Source: Pedobacter ureilyticus (GTDB lineage Bacteria > Bacteroidota > Bacteroidia > Sphingobacteriales > Sphingobacteriaceae). Taken from it: DNA of 64,000 nucleotides. The stretch lies in assembly GCF_005925345.1 (NCBI RefSeq), contig NZ_SSHJ01000011.1:1-64000 (forward strand). Direction: 5' to 3'. Below, one piece after another: positions 1 through 6,339 of this stretch. The position numbers were made by a program, and so were the translations under genes. The first letter of the stretch is position 1; each line of letters opens with the position of its first letter. A model generated the notes under the pieces. That model saw nothing but the letters and a program-made list of their open reading frames with translations, made no database searches and was not told the origin of the DNA.

Positions 1-140
1 TATAGTGCAGCCCCGACCCTTACTTAACGTCCTTAATACGCATCTTAGTTTTCAACACTGCCAGAACCCAATTTCAAACAATCATAAAAAGGATAATGAT
101 ACAATATTTAACCAAAGGTGAGTTATGAGTCTTAATCTTG

Positions 141-195
141 GCTAACCGACCCTGAAATAAATTTGCTTAGCAGCTACTGCCTGGTCAGGGTGACG
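141..195. repeat. REP-like intergenic repeat
   Basis: The stretch runs from GCTAACCGACCCTGAAATAA to CAGGGTGACG and reappears in reverse orientation at about 36498-36555, including the CTGACC / GGTCAG ends and the internal TTTGCTT segment. Imperfect ends can pair (CCCTGA with TCAGGG). It belongs to a dispersed intergenic family also present near 9.7 kb, 10.0 kb and 36.5 kb. The rest of 1-359 shows no supportable gene. Confidence 0.6.
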
Positions 196-359
196 GTATG
201 GGCGATTCGTCTCCCGAAATTAATTCGGGGCTAGCTTTTAGGTCTATTTTTTAAAATCACATTTTCGAAACAAACATTTAACCTACTGATAAACAGATAA
301 AAAAATCCATAATTCACGTTAAGCTATGGTCAGGGCGAAAAATATTTTCCCGTAAAAAT

Positions 360-1307
360 CTAAAATTTTAGTTTTTCAAGTTTTTCTTTTTCCACTAAAA
401 ACTCCTCCCAAATTTCACTTAAAATTGTTGCAGCGGGTTTAATTTCACTAAGCATTGCCGATACTTGCCCAATTTCCAACTCCCCTTCATCCATATTACC
501 TTCGAACATGCCGAGTTTTGCTCTTGCCCTACCTAACAAAGTGGCTAGCTCTTCTGTGCTTGCACCATTAGCTTCGGCTTGTGCAACGGCATCGGCAAAT
601 TCGTTTTTTAATAAGCGAACAGGCACTAGTTTTTTCATCCTTAATTTGGTATCGCCTTCGGCGGATGAAATTACTTTCTCTTTAAAATTTGGATGTGCAG
701 AAGACTCTTGGGCCACAGCAAACGCAGAACCGATTTGCACAGCATCGGCTCCTAAGGCAAAAGCCGCCAACATCGATTGTCCGCTTGCTATGCCTCCCGC
801 CGCAATTACAGGAATTTCAACGGCAGCCTTAATCATCGGAATTAGACACAAAGTTGTCGTTTCTTCCCTGCCGTTGTGTCCACCAGCTTCGAAACCTTCG
901 GCAACAATAGCATCTACTCCACTTTGCTGTGCTTTTAACGCAAATTTAGTATTGGCAATGACGTGAACAACCGTGATTCCATTTGCTTTCAAAAAGCTGG
1001 TCCAAGTGGCGGGGTTACCAGCCGAGGTAAATACAATCTTCACATCTTCCTCCACCAAAATATCCATAATTTCTTGCACGTTTGGGTAAAGCAAAGGCAC
1101 ATTTACCGCAAAAGGCTGACTGGTTGCTTGCTTGCACTTATGAATATGCTCTCGCAACACCGAAGGATACATGGAACCAGCACCAATAATGCCCAAACCA
1201 CCAGCGTTAGAAACCGCGGAGGCCAAACGCCAGCCGCTACACCAAACCATACCGGCTTGAATAATTGGATATTTGATATTGAATAAAGAAGTAATTGAGT
1301 TTTTCAT
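360..1307 (-). CDS. nitronate monooxygenase family FMN enzyme
   Basis: A 315-residue TIM-barrel flavoprotein of the nitronate monooxygenase / 2-nitropropane dioxygenase family, which oxidises alkyl nitronates in the cytoplasm; FabK-type enoyl-ACP reductases share the fold. Visible family motifs are the N-terminal PIIQAGMVW, the FMN-phosphate region AEGFEAGGHNG at about residues 136-146 with the usual active-site His, AAGGIASG at 169-176 and GADAVQIGSAF at 186-196. I chose the ATG at 1307 because the conserved fold starts right there (MKNSITSLFNIKYPI); an earlier in-frame ATG at 1343 would add 12 unlikely residues. It stands alone: the next gene upstream on this strand is a toxin-antitoxin pair. 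The C-terminal 70 residues are charged and helical, also common in this family. The exact substrate cannot be told from sequence. Confidence 0.85.
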   Translation of the reverse strand: MKNSITSLFNIKYPIIQAGMVWCSGWRLASAVSNAGGLGIIGAGSMYPSVLREHIHKCKQATSQPFAVNVPLLYPNVQEIMDILVEEDVKIVFTSAGNPATWTSFLKANGITVVHVIANTKFALKAQQSGVDAIVAEGFEAGGHNGREETTTLCLIPMIKAAVEIPVIAAGGIASGQSMLAAFALGADAVQIGSAFAVAQESSAHPNFKEKVISSAEGDTKLRMKKLVPVRLLKNEFADAVAQAEANGASTEELATLLGRARAKLGMFEGNMDEGELEIGQVSAMLSEIKPAATILSEIWEEFLVEKEKLEKLKF

Positions 1308-1434
1308 TCCACAATGGTCCATTTTAAAAGATATGTACAGCAATCACATTCAACTCAAGATTTGAATATTAATCTTTTAAGTTTAAGGAATCGTATTGGT
1401 TTTTATGATTAAGAGCCTGAAATAGGATGTGTAA

Positions 1435-1716
1435 TTATTTATCGCTATAGTGTCCTATTGCCGAAACTATAGTTACAGTCACAATATTTTCTTCAACAGC
1501 GTAAACCATCCTGTCTTTTTTATTTATTCTTCTAGACCAATATCCCGAAAGCTCATATTTTAATTCCTCTGGTTGTCCAGTTCCATGATAAGGTGTATTT
1601 TCGAGCTCTAGAAGTATTTTTTCGATCTTCTTAATGCTTGCTTTATCTCCAGATTTAAAATGTTTCTCTAAATCTTTTCTTGCCTCGGGCTTTATTTCAA
1701 TCCCAAACTTCCCCAT
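1435..1716 (-). CDS. YoeB/Txe-family mRNA interferase toxin
   Basis: A 93-residue RelE-superfamily toxin of the Txe/YoeB family, expected to cleave mRNA at the ribosome. The diagnostic block ELSGYWSRRINKKDRMVYAV matches the YoeB block LSGFWSRRI..EHRLVYAV, which includes the catalytic Arg; a His in the terminal AIGHYSDK sits where YoeB has its catalytic His. The gene overlaps the antitoxin gene upstream by 25 nt, typical of coupled toxin-antitoxin pairs. It is a paralogue of the toxin at 14592-14873: both are 93 residues long and share KHFKSGDKASIKKI and SRRINKKDR. It differs from most YoeB proteins in having a slightly longer N-terminus. Confidence in the family is high; activity is untested. 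Confidence 0.88.
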   Translation of the reverse strand: MGKFGIEIKPEARKDLEKHFKSGDKASIKKIEKILLELENTPYHGTGQPEELKYELSGYWSRRINKKDRMVYAVEENIVTVTIVSAIGHYSDK

Positions 1717-1910
1717 ACATCTTTTGGGTTTACCTTAATGCTCTTTTGCTTCTCTGCTTTTCTTATTTTAGCTACAAAATCTGGATTATATGGACTGCTC
1801 TCTGACACAATTTCAATTCCCTTTTCTTTCTCTGAAAACGCTTCAATAAAAGCCATAAAAGACTTTCCAACTTTTGTACGTTCGTTTATTTTTAAAGTAA
1901 TTCTGGTCAT
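1692..1910 (-). CDS. antitoxin of the YoeB-type pair
   Basis: A 72-residue protein encoded directly upstream of the toxin with a 25-nt overlap. The N-terminus (MTRITLKINERTKVGKSFMAF) looks like a short beta strand plus helix dimerisation or DNA-binding segment. The C-terminus VNPKDVWGSLGLK is the conserved toxin-binding tail and is nearly repeated in the second pair in this window (VDPNDIWESLGLK). It should neutralise the toxin and repress its own promoter. A -7 box TATCTTTG lies 22 nt upstream of the ATG. No classical Phd/YefM motif was recognised; the assignment rests on position, size and the shared tail. Confidence 0.8.
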   Translation of the reverse strand: MTRITLKINERTKVGKSFMAFIEAFSEKEKGIEIVSESSPYNPDFVAKIRKAEKQKSIKVNPKDVWGSLGLK

Positions 1911-1931
1911 CGCAATTATAGTTTACCCATA

Positions 1932-1939
1932 CAAAGATA
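1932..1939 (-). promoter_or_regulatory. -7 box of the toxin-antitoxin operon
   Basis: On the minus strand the sequence reads TATCTTTG, an exact match to the Bacteroidota -7 consensus TAnnTTTG, 22 nt upstream of the antitoxin ATG at 1910. No clear -33 TTTG was found. Confidence 0.5.
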
Positions 1940-2012
1940 CGAAAAGATCGAAAAACATAACGTTGTTTAAAAAGCACTAAATATCAGCTTTCCTCAATCA
2001 ACAATACAATCA

Positions 2013-3176
2013 TCAGATCAATCGTTTTACGTTTTTCGATTTAATGATTTTCGCGTCGCCCAATTCAATCAAATTGATGCCAGGAGTTTTGCCTACTTCA
2101 AAGCTTCCAAATTGGTTGGCAATTCCCAAAAATGCTGCACCATTAATAGTAGCCCATTTCAACAATTTATCAAAAGGCACTCTTTTTTTCTGCTGTAAGG
2201 TTTGCATCTCTGCCAAAATAGACAATTGGTGATTACTTGCCAAACTATCAGTACCCAGCGTAACCCTTACTCTTGGATCAAAAAACAGATTGACATCGGG
2301 CAAATTGTTTTCGATATAAACATTTGCATTTGGACACAGGCACCAATACAAATCTTTATGCTGCGCTACGGCAAAATCAATATCGGCTTTGCCCGTAAAA
2401 GTATTATGCACTAATAAAGTTCTGTTTCGTGGCAATTGAGGCAAATGGTAACGAATGGCATTTTCTCCTGTACCGTGTGCTTCGCTTTTTGGCACTCCCA
2501 TCCTATTGTACATCGCTTCAAAATCTCCGGTGCCTTTCTCAAAAAACTCGTTCTCGGCTAAGGTTTCCTGATTGTGAATACTTATTACATCTTGCGGACG
2601 CGTGCTTTTTTCGATGTATTGAAATAGTTCGATAGCCACCGAGTAGGGTGCATGCGGTACAATAGATGCTTTTAATGGCCAATAGCTGTCCCTTATTTTT
2701 ACAGCCTCTTCAATAATTGGTTGCGAAGGATGGTTAAAGCCGAAAACCTCTACAAAGGTATGATAATGCAGTGGGCTATGCTGCTTTACATCTTTAGAGA
2801 TTAACTGATTGGAAATATCGCCCACGGCAACAATTCCATTTTCGAACATCTGCTTATCTGCAGCATCCATAGCGGCAACTACTACCTCATCTGCTGCGGC
2901 TCGCTGTTCAACAATTGCTTTTACAAAGGCTGGTAATCCGGTTTGCTCTGGTATTTTATTAAACAGGTGCGACAGTTCTAAATGGCAGTGTGTATTTACG
3001 AAGCCTGGTACCAAAACCCCTTCGTACTGCTCTATATTTTCAATATTTTGAGCTGCTGCTTCTTCCGCTGTTAATATAGAAATGATTTCTCCAGTTTCCG
3101 AAATCTGCAACACACCGTTATCAATTGGCTCGCTGGTTACCGGATAAATTCTGTTTGCCGACAAGTATCTTTGCAT
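2013..3176 (-). CDS. amidohydrolase family metal-dependent hydrolase
   Basis: A 387-residue cytoplasmic amidohydrolase of the chlorohydrolase / guanine-deaminase / aminofutalosine-deaminase group. The metal-binding NTHCHLELSH is at about residue 61, further metal ligands are likely in SIHNQET and VHNTF, and the late catalytic Asp lies in LGTDSLASN. An N-terminal composite beta domain precedes the barrel (EGVLVPGFVNTH). The ATG at 3176 was chosen since the family fold begins with the strand LSANRIYPVTS; the longer frame to 3263 has no family match. A box TTAATTTG (one mismatch to TAnnTTTG) lies four nt upstream of this ATG, consistent with a leaderless start. Substrate is unknown: an aminofutalosine or other N-ring deaminase is possible, but no futalosine-pathway neighbours are visible. 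Confidence 0.8.
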   Translation of the reverse strand: MQRYLSANRIYPVTSEPIDNGVLQISETGEIISILTAEEAAAQNIENIEQYEGVLVPGFVNTHCHLELSHLFNKIPEQTGLPAFVKAIVEQRAAADEVVVAAMDAADKQMFENGIVAVGDISNQLISKDVKQHSPLHYHTFVEVFGFNHPSQPIIEEAVKIRDSYWPLKASIVPHAPYSVAIELFQYIEKSTRPQDVISIHNQETLAENEFFEKGTGDFEAMYNRMGVPKSEAHGTGENAIRYHLPQLPRNRTLLVHNTFTGKADIDFAVAQHKDLYWCLCPNANVYIENNLPDVNLFFDPRVRVTLGTDSLASNHQLSILAEMQTLQQKKRVPFDKLLKWATINGAAFLGIANQFGSFEVGKTPGINLIELGDAKIIKSKNVKRLI

Positions 3177-3180
3177 GTTA

Positions 3181-3188
3181 CAAATTAA
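3181..3188 (-). promoter_or_regulatory. candidate -7 box, leaderless start
   Basis: The minus strand reads TTAATTTG, then GTTA on the plus strand, then the start codon at 3176. One mismatch to TAnnTTTG, with the same 4-nt distance to ATG as at 6230, 8939 and 25229. Confidence 0.4.
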
Positions 3189-3407
3189 ACTGAATACAAG
3201 CGAATATCGAAATTTAAAACTTTTTTGGTGCTTATAGCAACAAGTTGTAGAGAAACTCCACAACCCATCTTTTTACGCCAAATACAAAAAACAGTTGACT
3301 TACAGCTATTTAGTAGTTTGGCATAGCACAAAACCGCTTCTGGCATCATTATGATGCTTTAGGTAAGTATAATTCACTAAATGTATTAAACTTAAAAAAT
3401 AGATATT

Positions 3408-3983
3408 ATGAAAAAGTTATTTGTAGCAGCTATCGTAGCATTCGCAGGTTTTACAGCAACTCAAGCTCAAGCTTCAGTTAATAAGTTAGAAATAGTTTCG
3501 GTTCAAGATAGTGTGGTAAAAACTCCGATTGAAGTATCGGCCTTGCCAGATGCAATTAAAACAGTATTACAAACAGACCCTTACAAAGATTGGACACCAA
3601 CCGCAGCATTCAGCGTAAAAGATGGCGATAAAGCTTATTTCCAGGTTGATGTGAAGAAAGCAGAAGAAATGGCTTCGTTGAAATTTGATGCTGAAGGTAA
3701 ACCAGTAGATTTTACTGGAACTTCAGTTGTACAATCTGAAGCGTTAACTAATAATGAAGGAATGGTTTCGATGCAAGACAGCGTAGTTAAAACTCCAATT
3801 GAAGTATCGGCCTTGCCAGATGCAATTAAAACAGTATTGGCAACAGAACCTTACAAAGCTTGGACACCAACAGCTGCATTTACCGTAAAAGATGGCGATA
3901 AATCATATTTCCAAGTTGACGTAAAAAAAGAAGAAGAAATGGCTTCGTTGAAATTTGATGCTGAAGGTAAACCAGTAGAATAA
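3408..3983 (+). CDS. secreted two-module PepSY-like protein
   Basis: A 191-residue exported protein. Residues 1-22 form a clear signal peptide (MKKLFVAAIVAFAGFTATQA, cleavage near AQA-S). The mature part consists of two copies of one 68-residue module, residues 33-100 and 123-190, separated by a 22-residue linker. Only six positions differ between modules. Each has the pattern ALPDAIK..L...PYK.WTP.AAF.VKDGDK.YFQVDV...MASLKFDAEGKPV, which resembles the small PepSY-like/BLIP-like periplasmic domains of Bacteroidota (leucine-proline helix, W, then YxV strand and FDxxGK turn). That comparison is by eye. It is monocistronic and ends in a strong terminator. Function is unknown; periplasmic binding or peptidase inhibition is possible. 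Confidence 0.8.
   Translation: MKKLFVAAIVAFAGFTATQAQASVNKLEIVSVQDSVVKTPIEVSALPDAIKTVLQTDPYKDWTPTAAFSVKDGDKAYFQVDVKKAEEMASLKFDAEGKPVDFTGTSVVQSEALTNNEGMVSMQDSVVKTPIEVSALPDAIKTVLATEPYKAWTPTAAFTVKDGDKSYFQVDVKKEEEMASLKFDAEGKPVE
3504..3977 (+). repeat. tandem in-gene duplication, 270-bp period
   Basis: The DNA of 3504-3707 is repeated at 3774-3977. At protein level 62 of 68 positions are identical, and long DNA runs are unchanged, so the duplication looks recent or homogenised by gene conversion. Confidence 0.9.
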
Positions 3984-4017
3984 TTAATGTTATCTACATT
4001 TCTTAAAACTAAATAAG

Positions 4018-4056
4018 GGAAAAGCCAGTTATATCATACTGGCTTTTCCTATTTTT
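4018..4056 (+). terminator. intrinsic terminator
   Basis: A perfect 12-bp stem (GGAAAAGCCAGT with ACTGGCTTTTCC), 8-nt loop, followed by TATTTTT. It lies 34 nt after the stop of the two-module secreted protein gene. Its T tract doubles as the -7 box of the next gene. Confidence 0.85.
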
Positions 4057-4057
4057 G
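4050..4057 (+). promoter_or_regulatory. -7 box embedded in a terminator tail
   Basis: TATTTTTG fits TAnnTTTG exactly and ends 5 nt before the ATG at 4063, so the transcript of the response regulator would begin at or next to its start codon. Confidence 0.55.
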
Positions 4058-4062
4058 TATAT

Positions 4063-5385
4063 ATGGCATCTGTTTTAATTATTGAAGACGACGGCACTTT
4101 CGCTCAAATTATTGAAGGTTTTTTAACGAAGAACAATTTTGAAGTTACCACTGTAAATAACGTTGCTAAAGCGCTTAAATTAATTGCCCAAGAGGAATTT
4201 CAATTGTTATTGATTGATTACCGTTTGCCTGATGGCACCGGAATAGATGTATTAAATTACCGACGCGAAACTGGATTAACAGTTCCAACAATCATCATGA
4301 CGTCGTTTAATGATGTGCGAACGGCTGTAAAATCTATTCAGCTAGGCGCAAGCGATTACATTACCAAGCCTATTAACCCCGATGAGTTATTAATGGTAAT
4401 TGATAATGCGCTTCAGAAAAAAACTCCCTCAAAAACCACTGGCAATAATAACTTTATTAGAGGCAAAAGCAATGTTGCCAATAAGTTATACCAACATATT
4501 GATTTAGTGGCCGAAACGGACATGTCGGTAATTATACAAGGCGAAAGTGGTACCGGAAAAGAATTTGCTGCCAGAACCCTGCATAACCAAAGTAAACGCA
4601 AAGGGAAACCTTTTATCGCCATAGATTGCGGTGCACTTTCGAAAGATTTAGCCGCCAGCGAGTTGTTTGGCCACATTAAAGGAGCTTTTACAGGAGCAGT
4701 TAACGATAAAAAAGGCTCTTTCGAAGCGGCCAATGGGGGTACCATTTTCCTTGATGAGATTGGAAACTTAAGCTACGAAGTTCAAGTAAAGTTGCTAAGG
4801 GCTTTGCAAGAAAGAGTTGTTCAGCCACTGGGCAGTAACAAACAAATTGCTGTAGATGTGCGTGTAATTACCGCCACCAATGATGATTTGGCGAACAGCA
4901 TGAAAAACGGCGAGTTCCGCGAAGACCTTTACCACAGGCTAAACGAATTTAAAATTCAGCTACCACCCTTGAGAGAAAGAGGGGTAGACTTAGAACTGTT
5001 TATTGATTTGTTTGTAAAGATCTCTAACGAAGAACTGAACAGAAACGTTAAAGAAATTGATAAAGAAACTCGATCATTATTGTTAAAATACGAATGGCCC
5101 GGTAATTTACGCGAACTCAAAAACGTAATTAAACGTATGGTATTGCTAACTGCTGGCACCATAGCAACCGCAGACAGCTTGCCAGACGAGATGAAAATTG
5201 CCGTAACTAATGTAGTGCCTTTGGATAACCCTTCGGATTTAAAAGCCGTAAACGAAAACAACGAAAAAACCTTAATTACCGAAGCGCTGATTAAAGTAAA
5301 GCACAACAAATCTAAAGCAGCAAAACTGCTAAATATTGATAGAAAAACGCTGTATGCTAAAATGGAGCGCTACGGAATAGACTAA
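4063..5385 (+). CDS. NtrC-family sigma-54-dependent response regulator
   Basis: A 440-residue transcription activator with three domains. The receiver spans residues 1-118 (acidic pocket EDD at 8-10, phospho-acceptor D52, T80, K102). The AAA+ domain spans roughly 133-360 (Walker A GESGTGKE at 160-167, sigma-54 contact loop GAFTGA at 207-212, Walker B GGTIFLDEIG at 225-234). A Fis-type helix-turn-helix sits at the end (KAAKLLNIDRKTLYAKMERYGI). All parts needed for phosphorylation-driven remodelling of sigma-54 RNA polymerase are present. No kinase gene is directly joined to it; the hybrid kinase at 6340-8820 is a nearby candidate partner, with a HAD phosphatase gene in between. The start is set by the -7 box ending 5 nt upstream. 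Confidence 0.95.
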   Translation: MASVLIIEDDGTFAQIIEGFLTKNNFEVTTVNNVAKALKLIAQEEFQLLLIDYRLPDGTGIDVLNYRRETGLTVPTIIMTSFNDVRTAVKSIQLGASDYITKPINPDELLMVIDNALQKKTPSKTTGNNNFIRGKSNVANKLYQHIDLVAETDMSVIIQGESGTGKEFAARTLHNQSKRKGKPFIAIDCGALSKDLAASELFGHIKGAFTGAVNDKKGSFEAANGGTIFLDEIGNLSYEVQVKLLRALQERVVQPLGSNKQIAVDVRVITATNDDLANSMKNGEFREDLYHRLNEFKIQLPPLRERGVDLELFIDLFVKISNEELNRNVKEIDKETRSLLLKYEWPGNLRELKNVIKRMVLLTAGTIATADSLPDEMKIAVTNVVPLDNPSDLKAVNENNEKTLITEALIKVKHNKSKAAKLLNIDRKTLYAKMERYGID

Positions 5386-5436
5386 TATTTACGGGCGAGA
5401 TGTTGCGCCCCAACAAAATATTTTCGCCCCAACATA

Positions 5437-6225
5437 TTAAAGCACCCTAAAATGTTTTAAGGCATTCCAAATCCCATCACTATCCACATCATCAGTAACA
5501 TAATTGGCTATAGCTTTAACTTCTGGATTAGCATTGCCCATGGCTACACCAACATTTACATGCTTTAGCATTTCAATATCATTACCACCATCGCCAAATG
5601 CCATTGTTTCTGCTAAATCAATACCAAAGTGTTTACAGAAAACGTCAATACCAACTTTCTTGCTCTGATTTTTTGCGTTCACATCGGCAAATAAGGGTGT
5701 CCATCTCGAAGCGGTAGAATTTGGCATTACCGCAGCCATAAAAGCATCCTCCTCTTCAGGACCTAAAAAAATATTGGTTTGCAAAATGGAAGAAACATCT
5801 ACCTTTTCTGTATCTATTGGAGGCGGCACAGGTAGATTTACATGAGCGTACATTCCTGCAATTTCGGGAGTAACATCATGTATACCAATTTCTTTTTCAG
5901 ACATAAAAGAAAAACTCAACGTATTTTCCTTGGCATAGGCTAAAATCCCTCGGATATCATCGGGATCTATACACTGCTTAAAAAGCAGCTCGTTATCTTT
6001 TGTTATACAATAACCACCGTTGAAAGTAATAAATCCATCGAAATCCAAATATTTCACATGGTCTATACTATTGATAGAACGACCGGTAGATAAAATAGTT
6101 TTGATGCCTTTAGCTTGTAAATCAGCAATTGCTTTTTCGGTAGATGCAGCAACTTTGTGCGTTTTGAAACTTAGTAATGTACCGTCAATATCGAAAAAAA
6201 CAGCTTTTACGGATGGATTTTGCAT
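5437..6225 (-). CDS. Cof-type HAD-IIB sugar phosphatase
   Basis: A 262-residue cytoplasmic HAD hydrolase. Motif I DIDGTLL has nucleophile D12 and acid D14, motif II is STGRS, motif III a Lys in KNQSKKVGID, and motif IV GDGGNDIEML. The large insert between motifs II and III is the C2 cap of the Cof / HAD-IIB group, whose members dephosphorylate sugar phosphates, nucleotides or flavin precursors. The terminal block VGVAMGNANPEVKAIANYVT is also family-typical. Length is normal (about 260-270). A perfect TAACTTTG lies 4 nt upstream of the ATG, supporting this start and a leaderless transcript. It converges on the sigma-54 activator gene. Exact substrate cannot be predicted. Confidence 0.9.
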   Translation of the reverse strand: MQNPSVKAVFFDIDGTLLSFKTHKVAASTEKAIADLQAKGIKTILSTGRSINSIDHVKYLDFDGFITFNGGYCITKDNELLFKQCIDPDDIRGILAYAKENTLSFSFMSEKEIGIHDVTPEIAGMYAHVNLPVPPPIDTEKVDVSSILQTNIFLGPEEEDAFMAAVMPNSTASRWTPLFADVNAKNQSKKVGIDVFCKHFGIDLAETMAFGDGGNDIEMLKHVNVGVAMGNANPEVKAIANYVTDDVDSDGIWNALKHFRVL

Positions 6226-6229
6226 GAAA

Positions 6230-6237
6230 CAAAGTTA
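6230..6237 (-). promoter_or_regulatory. -7 box, leaderless HAD gene
   Basis: Minus strand TAACTTTG, exact consensus, four nt from the ATG at 6225. Confidence 0.55.
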
Positions 6238-6245
6238 AAAAACAT

Positions 6246-6333
6246 TTCCCGCTGATCTTCGCAGATCGTAAACCGCAGATGTAACTTTTCGGTCATTTGT
6301 ATCTGCGAACAAATCCGCGTTATCTGCGGGAGA
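6246..6333. repeat. imperfect palindromic intergenic repeat
   Basis: Between two minus-strand genes, TTCCCGCTGATCTTCGCAGA faces ATCCGCGTTATCTGCGGGAG in opposite orientation, with several copies of ATCTGCG or its complement. This can fold into a long imperfect hairpin. It could end transcription of the kinase gene or be a REP-type element. Confidence 0.5.
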
Positions 6334-6339
6334 AAATCA

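Noticed and set aside
5393..5430. Hairpin between convergent genes (GGGCG / CGCCC and doubled CGCCCCAACA)
   Set aside because: Only 5 bp of stem and no T run; too weak to call a terminator.
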